DNA from: Limnoperna fortunei | Taxonomy: Eukaryota; Mollusca; Bivalvia; Mytilida; Modiolidae | Assembly (NCBI GenBank): GCA_944474755.1 | Contig: OX104117.1 | Coordinates: forward strand, 74,810,926 to 74,874,925 | Reading direction: 5' to 3' | DNA length: 64,000 bases | Part shown: in pieces, positions 20,198 through 31,800 of the stretch | Layout: the number at the start of each line of letters is the position of its first letter | Numbering within the stretch: the first letter of the stretch is position 1 | The notes under the pieces: model-generated | Databases searched by the model: none | Seen by the model: only the letters and a program-made list of their open reading frames with translations | What the model was told of the DNA's origin: nothing | Made by a program: the position numbers and the translations under genes

Positions 20198-21008
20198 ATG
20201 TCTGCTCCATAGTAGTGGAAGCGCGCCCCAGAGTAGTGGGATGACCGTTCCATAGTATAGATGTCGGCTCCATTGTAGTGGAAGCGCGCTCCAGTGTAGT
20301 GTGATGGTCGTTCCATAGTATAGATGTCAGCTCCATAATAGTGGAAGCGCGCTCCAGAGTAGTGTGATGGCCGTTCCATAGTATAGATGTCGGCTCCATA
20401 GTGGAAGCGCGCTCCAGAGTAGTGTGATGGCCGTTCCATAGTATAGACGCGGCTCCATAGTAGTGGAAGCGCGCTCCAGATTAGTGGGATGACCGTTCCA
20501 TAGTATAGATGTCGGCTCCATAGTAGTGGAAGCGCGCTCCAGAGTAGTGTGATGGCCGTTCCATAGTATAGACGCGGCTCCATAGTAGTGGAAGCGCGCT
20601 CCAGAGTAGTGTGATGGCCGTTCCATAGTATAGACGCGGCTCCATAGTAGTGGAAGCGCGCTCCAGAGTAGTGGGATGACCGTTGCATAGTATAGATGTC
20701 GGCTCCATAGCAGTGGAAGCGCGCTCAAGAGTAGTGTGATGGCCGTTCCATAATATAGACGCGGCTCCATAGTAGTGGAAGCGCGCTCCAGAGTAGTGTG
20801 ATGGCCGTTCCATAGTAGTTAGATGTCGGTTCATTAAAAGTGGCATCTTCATTCCGGAGTAGTCGGGAATAGATTGTAGAGAAGTACTGATATCGGTTCT
20901 AAAGAAAAGGGATAAAGGTTACTTAGAATTGGAATGTCAGTGGCATAGAAGCAGGATAGTGGTTTTACAGCGGCTCATGTCAGTTCCAGTACCATGTATG
21001 TCGCTTCC

Positions 21009-21176
21009 AGACAGGCCGGTTTTATGGACTTACAGCAGTCCAGTTCTATGTACTTGCCGCGGGAGAGTTCTGGGGACTTACAGCAGGCAGGTTTTATGGA
21101 CAAACAGCAGTCCAGTTCTATGTACTTGCTGCGGGAGAGTTCTGGGGACTTACAGCAGGCCGGTTTTATGGACTAT
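21009..21176 (+). repeat. 72-bp tandem repeat of 24-bp submotifs
   Basis: CAGCAGTCCAGTTCTATGTA at 21033 recurs at 21105. The 72-bp unit splits into three 24-bp pieces starting CAGCAGTCCAG, CCGCGGGAGAG and CAGCAGGCAGG. About 2.3 units are present. Frames of 103 and 69 codons result from the multiple-of-three period. Confidence 0.9.
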
Positions 21177-21180
21177 CAGA

Positions 21181-21880
21181 AGTTCTGTTTTACAACCGAC
21201 TAGTCTAATGGGCTTAGCATTGGTCAGTGCTATGGACTGACAGCAGGCAGGCCATTGCTGTGGACAGTTCTCGTTCAATTTCGCTCTATATACAGCTTGA
21301 AATAAAGACAAACACAAATACAATGTATATAAAAATAACATACGTGCAGATTGTCATTTTTACAGTTAAATGTCAAACAAATTTTGAAAATGACAACCAA
21401 ACACTCTCAAATGTACTCGATATATCTTTCAAAAGAACTGCATCTCAATGTGCACATGACATTTAACTTGGCCATTACGTCATTAAAACACCACTTTGTT
21501 GTTTCCGCGTACATATTTATTGACATTTCGGAAGAAAACAGCACATTAAAGCCATTAATAGACCATTAAATATCCATACATGGAGTGTAAATTTACAGTA
21601 AACGTTATTTTATTTCCTCAATATATTGCCACGTATAATATTTAAAAGGTACAGATGCATGCAGATCTTTTGTTATATAGATTTTTGTTAGTGATCTAAC
21701 ATTATTAAAACGCAATTATAAAGTTATCAACAATCTACATTTCATATCAAATTCACGCTATTTTAATAAAACATGGGTGCTGATTTCTGCAGTCGGTAGG
21801 ATTTTGTTTTTGTCAATATAACACATATTCATCATTAAATGATAAATTTTATTAAATTAGTTTTAAACTTGTTTGGGGGT
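21181..21880. other. no gene recognised
   Basis: AT-rich with overlapping short frames on both strands; nothing identifiable. Confidence 0.5.
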
Positions 21881-22125
21881 ATATAGGAATCTGTCTGTCT
21901 GTTTGTCCGTCTGTCTGTTGTCCGTCTGTCCGTCTGTCCACATCAATTGTAAGCGCAACTCCTCCTAGACCGCTTGATGAAATTTAATGAAACTTAGCAT
22001 AAAGGAAGTGCATTATATGTAGATGTGCATGAAGGATTTTTAATGACCTCGGGTAGCATTAAGAGGAGATAATGGGACTTGAAAGCGAAGCGGGGGTATC
22101 CCTTTGTGAGCGTGCTCACTGTCCA
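21881..22125 (+). repeat. probable dispersed repeat with CTGT/CCGT tract
   Basis: A CTGTCTGTCTG and CCGTCTGTCCGTC tract (21892-21938) is followed by CTAGACCGCTTGATGAAATT, GAAACTTAGCATAAAGGAAG and GCGGGGGTATCCC near 22090. Tracts of this type followed by the TTGATGAAATTT block occur in repeated mollusc sequence as I recall it. I see only one copy in this window, so repeat status rests on memory. Confidence 0.35.
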
Positions 22126-22637
22126 CACTTGTTTCTGTTTGTAAAACATGTTGCTGTGGCATTTTGAAACAAATGTGACATGTGAGCAACAACTATGATG
22201 AAATTACGAAGGATAGCAAGCAATGAGTATACATAAAACATTGGGATAAGTGTACACAACAAGTAACCATAACAAATAGCGAGACTTGGGCCCTAGTGGT
22301 CTACATATTCAATAAGCATTATAATTAATGTAGGTAATATTTAGCGGCAGAACTCAAAAAAAACAAAAAAAAAAACGGAAAATGCAGCCAGGACCAAGGA
22401 CAATGTAATAAAACCAAAATGAAGCCAGAACAAAAATGACAAGGACAATGTAATTGGTTTTAGCATTGAACTAGCAAGGCAGGTGTTTTTCTGAATAATT
22501 TGATACGAGTTTATCATAGTAGATTCTATATGTGATATAGAGTTTAAAAATGACAAACGTTCATCCGGACTATAGTGGATTGAATTTGTAGACCAGAGAA
22601 AGTGAATCGTGATTGAGAAGTGAATGATGTTGATATA
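22126..22637. other. no gene recognised
   Basis: AT-rich sequence with an A-rich tract near 22357-22377; the 71-codon minus frame there is low-complexity. Confidence 0.5.
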
Positions 22638-22760
22638 GTATCATGAAATGGTTGTATTCATATTAATCCTGTTATGTCTAAGTACAGCTGTACGAGACTC
22701 AATACAACTGTACTAGGATATAATACCGGATTAATATCAAAACAACCATTTCATGATACC
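22638..22760. repeat. imperfect hairpin (MITE-like)
   Basis: GTATCATGAAATGGTTGT near 22638 pairs with ACAACCATTTCATGATAC ending near 22759, and TATTAATCC pairs with GGATTAATA inside it. The loop includes the small palindrome GTACAGCTGTAC. Confidence 0.85.
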
Positions 22761-22818
22761 TTTATTAACCAATGCACCAACCTGTTAATGTCAGCCATAT
22801 TAATTCATAATACCAGCT

Positions 22819-23226
22819 ACCATATAATACCAGATATACTACCAAAACAATCCATTTAGAGGCAATATCCATCATATCTTCCTATGATTCAGCAGATTTT
22901 ACCATATAATACCAGATATACTACCAAAACAATCCATTTAGAGGCAATATCCATCATATCTTCCTATGATTCAGCAGATTTTACCATATAATACCAGATA
23001 TACTACCAAAACAATCCATTTAGAGGCAATATCCATCATATCTTCCTATGATTCAGCAGATTTTACCATATAATACCAGATATACTACCAAAACAATCCA
23101 TTTAGAGGCAATATCCATCATATCTTCCTATGATTCAGCAGATTTTACCATATAATACCAGATATACTACCAAAACAATCCATTTAGAGGCAATATCCAT
23201 CATATTTTCCTCTGACTGAGCAGATT
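22819..23226 (+). repeat. 82-bp tandem repeat, about 5 copies
   Basis: ACCATATAATACCAGATATA begins units at 22819, 22901, 22983, 23065 and 23147, at an exact 82-bp spacing. Copies are nearly identical; the first and last diverge at the outer edge (CTGACTGAGCAGATTTG at 23212). Confidence 0.97.
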
Positions 23227-23277
23227 TGTCTGATTTTTACATTTTCATGTAAAGTTATGCAAAACTATCATAATCAT

Positions 23278-23410
23278 TGTTTGTTTGTTTGATGGTGTTT
23301 AACGCCACTTTCAGCAATTTTTCAGCTATATCATGGCGTCCAGTTTTTATTGGGGGAGGAAGTCGGAGTACCCGGAGAAAACCCCCGACCTGCGGTAGGA
23401 AAACTGGCAA
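23278..23410 (-). mobile_element. 5'-truncated SINE
   Basis: The plus strand reads (TTTG)n then ATGGTGTTTAACGCCACTTT, the complement of the SINE 3' end. It continues through the CCGGAGTACCC block to ACTGGCAATTA. The tRNA-like head is absent, as is usual for truncated LINE-mediated insertions. Confidence 0.88.
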
Positions 23411-24795
23411 TTAATAATCATTAGATCAATAATCTGTAGTGTATAATATTGTGTTATGTCAAAAGTAGAAAAAATCAACAGTACCATCCTAATTCCCCGT
23501 ATTTTCACCATGAAACAAAATCTTTTCGCAAGCAGATGTATGCTCGTCATAAACACATTTTTCCCGAAAGCAATATAAAAATTGTAAATTATGCATTGAG
23601 TAAAGAGAGACAACTGTTGAACACAGAATTATTTCCTTATCTTGTGTAGTACACATGTTTTGGTGGGTTATTAAGAATACACGGACGTCGTATGTAGAAT
23701 TTTTTTTTATCATTATATTTGCTTTAAAATAATGTATACGAATATATCTACAAGTTTGTTTCAGGCGCGTAGCTCCCATACAAGCAAAAATTCATTTGCT
23801 TGCACATCCGATCTTTGTTTTATATGAGATCCATTTGTAAAGCATAATGCTATACATAAAAAAGGTAAAAAACGTTCGTTTTTGTCATTTAATTTGTGTA
23901 TAGATTAAACTCTTTAAAACCCCAACATGCAGGAGCTTCCGGAGCGCTTCTCCCCCCCCCTGGTACCCCTATAAATGGTCAGCCCTGGACCCTCTAGGGA
24001 CCTAAGGCGGTCCCCAGACCCCTCGCCTACTTAAATTTGATTGCACATGGCACAAGGGTCAGCTACATGTACGCCCCTGTGTTTCAACTTTTCTATTTTA
24101 CTGCCATACACTTCTCTCTTGTCACACCTTACACCAGAGTTATCTCTCCATTGAGATCCGAAATGCCCTGTAGTTTATTGGCGGTTAATACATATGAGAA
24201 ATTCAATAATTTTTGCCGTGATTTCGGTTCAACCTGTTGTACACGGTATATCATTGTAATTTGTAATGTACTTTGCCGGCAAATAATAATTTTATTGTAT
24301 TTTTTTCTGTTTCTTGAACATTTTATATTGTATAATGTTAATTTGACAATATTTTCGCTATTATAGTACTGCTACACAGTACTATTAACATAATCCTGGT
24401 AGCGGATCAGGAAGTTTCTTATAATCCGTTGTTCTTATTATACGATTTAACAGTTTTAAATAGATTTATTGGTATATCAATAATACCAGTTCACTGTCAG
24501 ACTAATAAAACACAGTGTTATCCTGATTTGAATGAAAATGAACACATACCTAAGTTTTAACTTCAATCTATACAATATGTGTTATTAACAACAAGGAAGG
24601 TTTGAAGTTTAACAAATTAATGAATAATTCATAGTTAAATGTCAAAATTGAACCAGCTGATCTCTAGTTTACAGTGTTCAACGTCATTTCCGTTATTTAA
24701 ATCTATTTCGACCAACGTCATTAGATTTATTCCAAAATGAACTTCTATCGAAACTCTCTACCGGAAGAAATCTCGACCAATTAAAAAGGCGTATT

Positions 24796-24797
<2 letters not shown>
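23411..24797. other. no gene recognised
   Basis: Contains a GC-rich island near 23930-24030 (runs of C, CCCTGGTACCCCTATAAATG) that looks like a repeat relic, and a 109-codon plus frame (24037-24366), hydrophobic at its C-terminal half, that I do not recognise. Confidence 0.45.
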
Positions 24798-24845
<48 letters not shown>

Positions 24846-24894
24846 CTGTTTGGTTTGTGTTGCTTTGTGTATGTTTGTCTATATCCGGATTTGT

Positions 24895-24948
<54 letters not shown>

Positions 24949-24997
24949 CTGTTTGGTTTGTGATGCTTTGTGTATGTTTGTCTATATCCGGATTTGT

Positions 24998-25045
<48 letters not shown>

Positions 25046-25167
25046 ATTTGGTTTGTGTTGCTTTGTGTATGTTTGTCTGTATCCGGATTTGTAACTCTCT
25101 CTCTCTCTCTCTGTGTGTCTATTTGGTTTGTGTTGCTTTGTGTATGTTTGTCTCTATCCGGATTTGT

Positions 25168-25211
<44 letters not shown>

Positions 25212-25260
25212 CTGTTTGGTTTGTGTTGCTTTGTGTATGTTTGTCTCTATCCGGATTTGT

Positions 25261-25314
<54 letters not shown>

Positions 25315-25363
25315 CTATTTGGTTTGTGTTGCTTTGTGTATGTTTGTCTATATCCGGATTTGT

Positions 25364-25414
<51 letters not shown>

Positions 25415-25468
25415 AATTTGGTTTGTGTTGCTTTGTGTATGTTTGTCTATATCCGAATTTGTAACTCT

Positions 25469-25501
<33 letters not shown>

Positions 25502-25554
25502 GTGTCTATTTGGTTTGTGTTGCTTTGTGTATGTTTGTCTCTATCCGGATTTGT

Positions 25555-25621
<67 letters not shown>

Positions 25622-25669
25622 AATTTGGTTTGTGTTGCTTTGTGTATGTTTGTCTATATCCGAATTTGT

Positions 25670-25709
<40 letters not shown>

Positions 25710-25760
25710 CTATTTGGTTTGTGTTGCTTTGTGTATGTTTGTCTATATCCGGATTTGTAA

Positions 25761-25799
<39 letters not shown>

Positions 25800-25851
25800 C
25801 TCTCTCTCTCTCTCTCTGTCTATTTGGTTTGTGTTGCTTTGTGTATGTTTG
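24798..25851 (+). repeat. compound minisatellite: variable (TC)n plus a conserved 55-60 bp block
   Basis: Blocks ending TTGGTTTGTGTTGCTTTGTG then TATGTTTGTCTATATCCGGA, TTTGTAAC alternate about 13 times with (TC)n tracts of roughly 20-60 bases. Blocks differ by single bases (TCTATATCC or TCTCTATCC, CCGGAT or CCGAAT). The array stops in mid-block at TATGTTTG, where the 34-bp repeat begins without spacing. The 349-codon frame is an artefact of CTCTCT read as Leu-Ser. Confidence 0.96.
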
Positions 25852-28800
25852 CATTGCTAACGACACAGCTTATTTTAACGGCCTGCATTGACGACGACAC
25901 AGCTTATTTTAACGGCCTGCATTGCCGTTGACACAGCTGATTTTAACGACCTGCATTGACGATGACACAGCTGATTTTAACGGCCTGCATTGCCGTCGTC
26001 ACAGATTATTTTAACTGCCTGCATGCCGACGACACAGCTTATTTTAACGGCCTGCATTGACGACGACACAGATTATTTTAACGGCCTGCATTGCCAACGA
26101 CACAGCGTATTTTAACGGCCTGCATTGCCGACGACACAGCTTATTTTAACGGCCTGCATTGCCGACGACACAGATTATTTTAACGGCCTGCATGCCGACG
26201 ACACAGCTTATTTTAACGGCCTGCATTGACGACGACACAGATTATTTTGACGGCCTGCATTGCCAACGACACAGCTTATTTTAACGGTCTTCATTGCCAA
26301 CGACACAGCTTATTTTAACGGCCTGCATGTCGACGACACAGCTTATTTTAACGGCCTGAATTGCCGACGACACAGCTTATTTTAACGGCCTGCATGCCGA
26401 CGACACAGCTTATTTAAACGGCCTGCATTGCCAACGACACAGCTTATTTTAACGGCCAGCATTGCCGACGACACTGCTTATTTTAACGGCCTTCATTGAC
26501 GACGACACAGATTATTTTAACGGCCTGCATTGCCAACGACACAGCGTATTTTAACGGCATACATTGCCGACGACACAGCTTATTTTAATGGCTAGCATTG
26601 CCGACGACACAGATTATTTTAACGGCCTGCATTCCGACGACACAGATTATTTTAACGGCCTGCATTGACGACGGCACAGCTTATTTTAACGGCCTGCATT
26701 GCCGACGACACAGCTTATCTTAACGGCCTACATTGCCGACGACACAGCTTATATTAGCCGCCTGCATTGCCAACTACACAGCTTATTTTAACGGCCTGCA
26801 TTGCCAACGACACAGCTTATTTTAACGGCCTGCATGCCGACGACACAGCTTATTTAAACGGCCTGCATTGCCAATGACACAGCTTATTTTAACAGCCAGC
26901 ATTGCCGGCGACACTGCTTATTTGAACGCCTTCATGCCGACGACACAGCTTATTTTAACGGCCTGCATTGCCGACGACACTGCTTATTTTAACGGCCTGC
27001 ATTGCCGACGACACAGCTTATTTTAACGGCCTGAATTGAGGACGACACAGCTTATTTTAACGGCCTGCATTGCCGACGAAACAGATGATTTTAACGACCT
27101 GCATTGACGATGACACAGCTGATTTTAACGGCCTGCATTGCCGACGACACAGATTATTTTAACGGCCTGCATGCCGACGACACAGCTTATTTTAACGGCC
27201 TGCATTGACGACGACACAGATTATTTTGACAGCCTGCATTGCCAACGACACAGCTTATTTTAACGGCCTGCATGCCGACGGCACAGCTTATTTAAACGGC
27301 CTGCATTGCCGACGACACTGCTTAGTTTAACGGCCTGCATGGCGACGACACAGCTTATTTTAACGGCCTGCATTGCCGACGACACAGCTTATTTAACGGC
27401 CCGCATTGCCGACGACACAGCTGATTTTAACGGCCTGCATTGCCGACGATACAGCTTATTTTAACGGCCTGCATTGCCGACGACACAGCTTATTTTAACG
27501 GCCTGCTTTGACGACGACACAGATTATTTTAACGGCCTGCATGCCGACGACACAGCTTATTTTAACGGCCTGCATTGACTACGATACAGCTTATTTTAAC
27601 GGCCTGCATTGCTGACGACACAGCTTATTTTAACGGCCTGCATTGACGACGACACAGATTATTTTAACGGCCTACATTTCCAACGAAACAGCGATTTTTT
27701 TATGGCCTGCATTGCGGACGACACAGATTATTTTAACGGCCTGCATGCCGACGACACAGCTTATTTTAACGGCCTGCATTGACTACGATACAGCATATTT
27801 TAACGGCCTGCATTGCCGACGACACAGCTTATTTTAACGGCCTGCATTGACGACGACACAGATTATTTTAACGGCCTGCGTTGACTACGACACAGATTAT
27901 TTTAACGGCCTGCATTGCCAACGAAACAGCGTATTTTAACGGCCTGCATTGCGAACGACACAGCTTATTTTAACGGCCTGCATTGCCGAAGACACATATT
28001 ATTTTAACGGCCTGCATGCCGACGACACAGCTTATATTAACGGCCTGCATTGACGACGACACAGATTATTTTAACGGCCTGCATGCCGACGGCACAGCTT
28101 ATTTAAGCGGCCTGCATTGCCAACGACACAGCTTATTTTAACGGCCAGTATTGCCGACGACATAGCTTATTTTAACGGCCTGCATGCCAACGACACAGCT
28201 TATTTTAACGGCCTGCATTGACGACTACACAGCTTATTTTAACGGCCTGCATTGCCATGCCGACGACACAGCTTATTTTAACGCCCTGCATTGCCGACGA
28301 CACCGCTTATTTTAACGGCCTGAATTGCCGAAGACACAGCTTATTTTAATGGTCTGCATTGCCGACAAGACAGCTTATTTTAACGGCCTGCATTGCCGAC
28401 GACACAGCTTATCTTAACGGCCTGCATTGCCGACGACACAACTTATTTTAACGACCTGCATTGACGACGACACAGCTTATTTTAACGGCCTGCATTGCCG
28501 ACGACACAGCTGATGTTAACGACCTGCATTGACGATGACACTGCTTATTTTAACGGCCTGCATTGCCGACGACACAGCTTATTTTAACGGCCTGCATTGC
28601 CAACGACACTGCTTAGTTTAACGGCCTGCATTGCCAACGACACTGCTTAGTTTAACGGCCTGCATTGCCGAAGACACAGATTATTTTAAAGGCCTGCATG
28701 CCGACGACACAGCTTATTTTAACGGCCTGCATTGACGACGACACAGATTATTTTAACGGCCTGCATTGCCAACGACACAGCTTATTTTAACGGCCTGCAT

Positions 28801-31800
28801 GCCGACGGCACAGCTTATTTAAGCGGCCTGCATTGCCAACGACACAGCTTATTTTAACGGCCAGCATTGCCGACGTAATAGCTTATTTTAACGGCCTGCA
28901 TGCCGACGACACAGCTTATTTTAACGGCCTGCATTGACGACGACACAGCTTATTTTAACGGCCTGCATTGCCGACGACACCGCTTATTTTAACGGCCTGC
29001 ATTGCCGAAGACACAGCTTATTTTAACGGTCTGCATAGCCGACAAGACAGCTTATTTTAGCGGCCTGCATTGCCGACGACACAGCTTATTTTAACGGCCT
29101 GCATTGCCGACGGCACAGCTTATTTTAACGGCCTGCATTGCCGACGACACAGCTCATCTTAACGGTCTGCATTGCCAACGACACAGCTTATTTTAACGGC
29201 CTTCATGCCAACTACACAGCTTATTTAAACGGCCTGCATTGCCAATGACACAGCTTATTCTAACGGCCAGCATTGCCGACGACACTGCTTATTTGAACGG
29301 CCTGCATGCCGACGACACAGATTATTTAACGGCCTGCATTGACGACGACACAGATTATTTTAACGGCCTGCATTGCCAACGAAACAGCGTATTTTAACGG
29401 CCTGCATTGAGGACGACACAGCTTATTTAAGCGGCCTGCATTGCCGACGACATAGCTTATTTTAACGGCCTGCATGCCGACGACACAGCTTATTTTAACG
29501 GCCTGCATTGACTACGATACAGCTTATTTTAACGGCCTGCATTGCTGACGACACAGCTTATTTTAACGGCCTGCATTGACGACGACACAGATTATTTTAA
29601 CGGCCTACATTTCCAACGAAACAGCGATTTTTTTATGGCCTGCATTGCGGACGACACAGATTATTTTAACGGCCTGCATGCCGACGACACAGCTTATTTT
29701 AACGGCCTGCATTGACTACGATACAGCATATTTTAACGGCCTGCATTGCCGACGACACAGCCTATTTTAACGGCCTGCATTGACGACGACACAGATTATT
29801 TTAACGGCCTGCGTTGACTACGACACAGATTATTTTAACGGCCTGCATTGCCAACGAAACAGCGTATTTTAACGGCCTGCATTGCGAACGACACAGCTTA
29901 TTTTAACGGCCTGCATTGCCGAAGACACATATTATTTTAACGGCCTGCATGCCGACGACACAGCTTATATTAACGGCCTGCATTGACGACGACACAGATT
30001 ATTTTAACGGCCTGCATGCCGACGGCACAGCTTATTTAAGCGGCCTGCATTGCCAACGACACAGCTTATTTTAACGGCCAGTATTGCCGACGACATAGCT
30101 TATTTTAACGGCCTGCATGCCAACGACACAGGTTATTTTAACGGCCTGCATTGACGACTACACAGCTTATTTTAACGGCCTGCATTGCCATGCCGACGAC
30201 ACAGCTTATTTTAACGCCCTGCATTGCCGACGACACCGCTTATTTTAACGGCCTGAATTGCCGAAGACACAGCTTATTTTAATGGTCTGCATTGCCGACA
30301 AGACAGCTTATTTTAACGGCCTGCATTGCCGACGACACAGCTTATCTTAACGGCCTGCATTGCCGACGACACAACTTATTTTAACGACCTGCATTGACGA
30401 CGACACAGCTTATTTTAACGGCCTGCATTGCCGACGACACAGCTGATGTTAACGACCTGCATTGACGATGACACTGCTTATTTTAACGGCCTGCATTGCC
30501 GACGACACAGCTTATTTTAACGGCCTGCATTGCCAACGACACTGCTTAGTTTAACGGCCTGCATTGCCAACGACACTGCTTAGTTTAACGGCCTGCATTG
30601 CCGAAGACACAGATTATTTTAAAGGCCTGCATGCCGACGACACAGCTCATTTTAACGGCCTGCATTGACGACGACACAGATTATTTTAACGGCCTGCATT
30701 GCCAACGACACAGCTTATTTTAACGGCCTGCATGCCGACGGCACAGCTTATTTAAGCGGCCTGCATTGCCAACGACACAGCTTATTTTAACGGCCAGCAT
30801 TGCCGACGTAATAGCTTATTTTAACGGCCTGCATGCCGACGACACAGCTTATTTTAACGGCCTGCATTGACGACGACACAGCTTATTTTAACGGCCTGCA
30901 TTGCCGACGACACCGCTTATTTTAACGGCCTGCATTGCCGAAGACACAGCTTATTTTAACGGTCTGCATAGCCGACAAGACAGCTTATTTTAGCGGCCTG
31001 CATTGCCGACGACACAGCTTATTTTAACGGCCTGCATTGCCGACGGCACAGCTTATTTTAACGGCCTGCATTGCCGACGACACAGCTCATCTTAACGGTC
31101 TGCATTGCCGACGACACAGCTTATTTTAACGGCCTTCATGCCAACTACACAGCTTATTTAAACGGCCTGCATTGCCAATGACACAGCTTATTCTAACGGC
31201 CAGCATTGCCGACGACACTGCTTATTTGAACGGCCTGCATGCCGACGACACAGATTATTTAACGGCCTGCATTGACGACGACACAGATTATTTTAACGGC
31301 CTGCATTGCCAACGAAACAGCGTATTTTAACGGCCTGCATTGAGTACGACACAGCTTATTTAAGCGGCCTGCATTGCCGACGACATAGCTTATTTTAACG
31401 GCCTGCATGCCGACGAAACAGCTTATTTTAACGGCGTGCATTGACGACGACTCAGCTTATTTTAACGGCCTGCATTGCCATGCCGACGACACAGCTTATT
31501 TTAACGGCCTGCATTGCCGACGACACCGCTTATTTTAACGGCCTGCATTGCCGAAGACACAGCTTATTTTAACGGTCTGCATTGCCGACAAGACAGCTTA
31601 TTTTAGCGGCCTGCATTGCCGACGACACAGCTTATTTTAACGGCCTGCATTGCCGACGGCACAGCTTATTTTAACGGCCTGCATTGCCGACGGCACAGCT
31701 TATTTTAACGGCTGCATTGCCGACGACACAGCTTATCTTAACGGCCTGCATTGCCGACTATACAGCTTATTTTAACGGCCTGCATTGCCAACTACACTGC

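Larger units (their letters stand above)
15364..20829 (-). repeat. 63-bp satellite, large array (roughly 78 copies)
   Basis: Head-to-tail 63-bp units fill 5.5 kb apart from two SINE interruptions. On the minus strand each unit consists of three related 21-bp pieces beginning TACTATGGAGCCGACATC, ACTATGGAACGG and TACTCTGGAGCGCGC. Two unit types (GTGTGATGGCCGTTCC and GTGGGATGACCGTTCC on the plus strand) often alternate, giving a local 126-bp higher-order period. All three minus-strand frames lack stops, so frames up to 523 codons arise (MERPSHYSGARFHYYGADIY in one frame). The plus strand is full of TAG. Equal openness in three frames and the frame changes between units argue against translation. 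Occasional units lack one GC pair or more, which shifts the frame. Confidence 0.96.

Noticed and set aside
15354..20852. Long minus-strand frames (up to 523 codons) with repeats such as HYSGARFHYYGAD
   Set aside because: All three frames are equally open because the 63-bp unit has no stops, and the frames shift between units at small indels and at the SINEs. Not supported as genes.
23930..24030. GC-rich island as a possible promoter or transposon terminus
   Set aside because: It resembles decayed repeat sequence, but I could not identify a family or boundaries from one copy.
24842..25891. 349-codon Leu/Ser-rich frame resembling a membrane protein
   Set aside because: It is a read-through of (TC)n and its conserved block; three frames give similar products.
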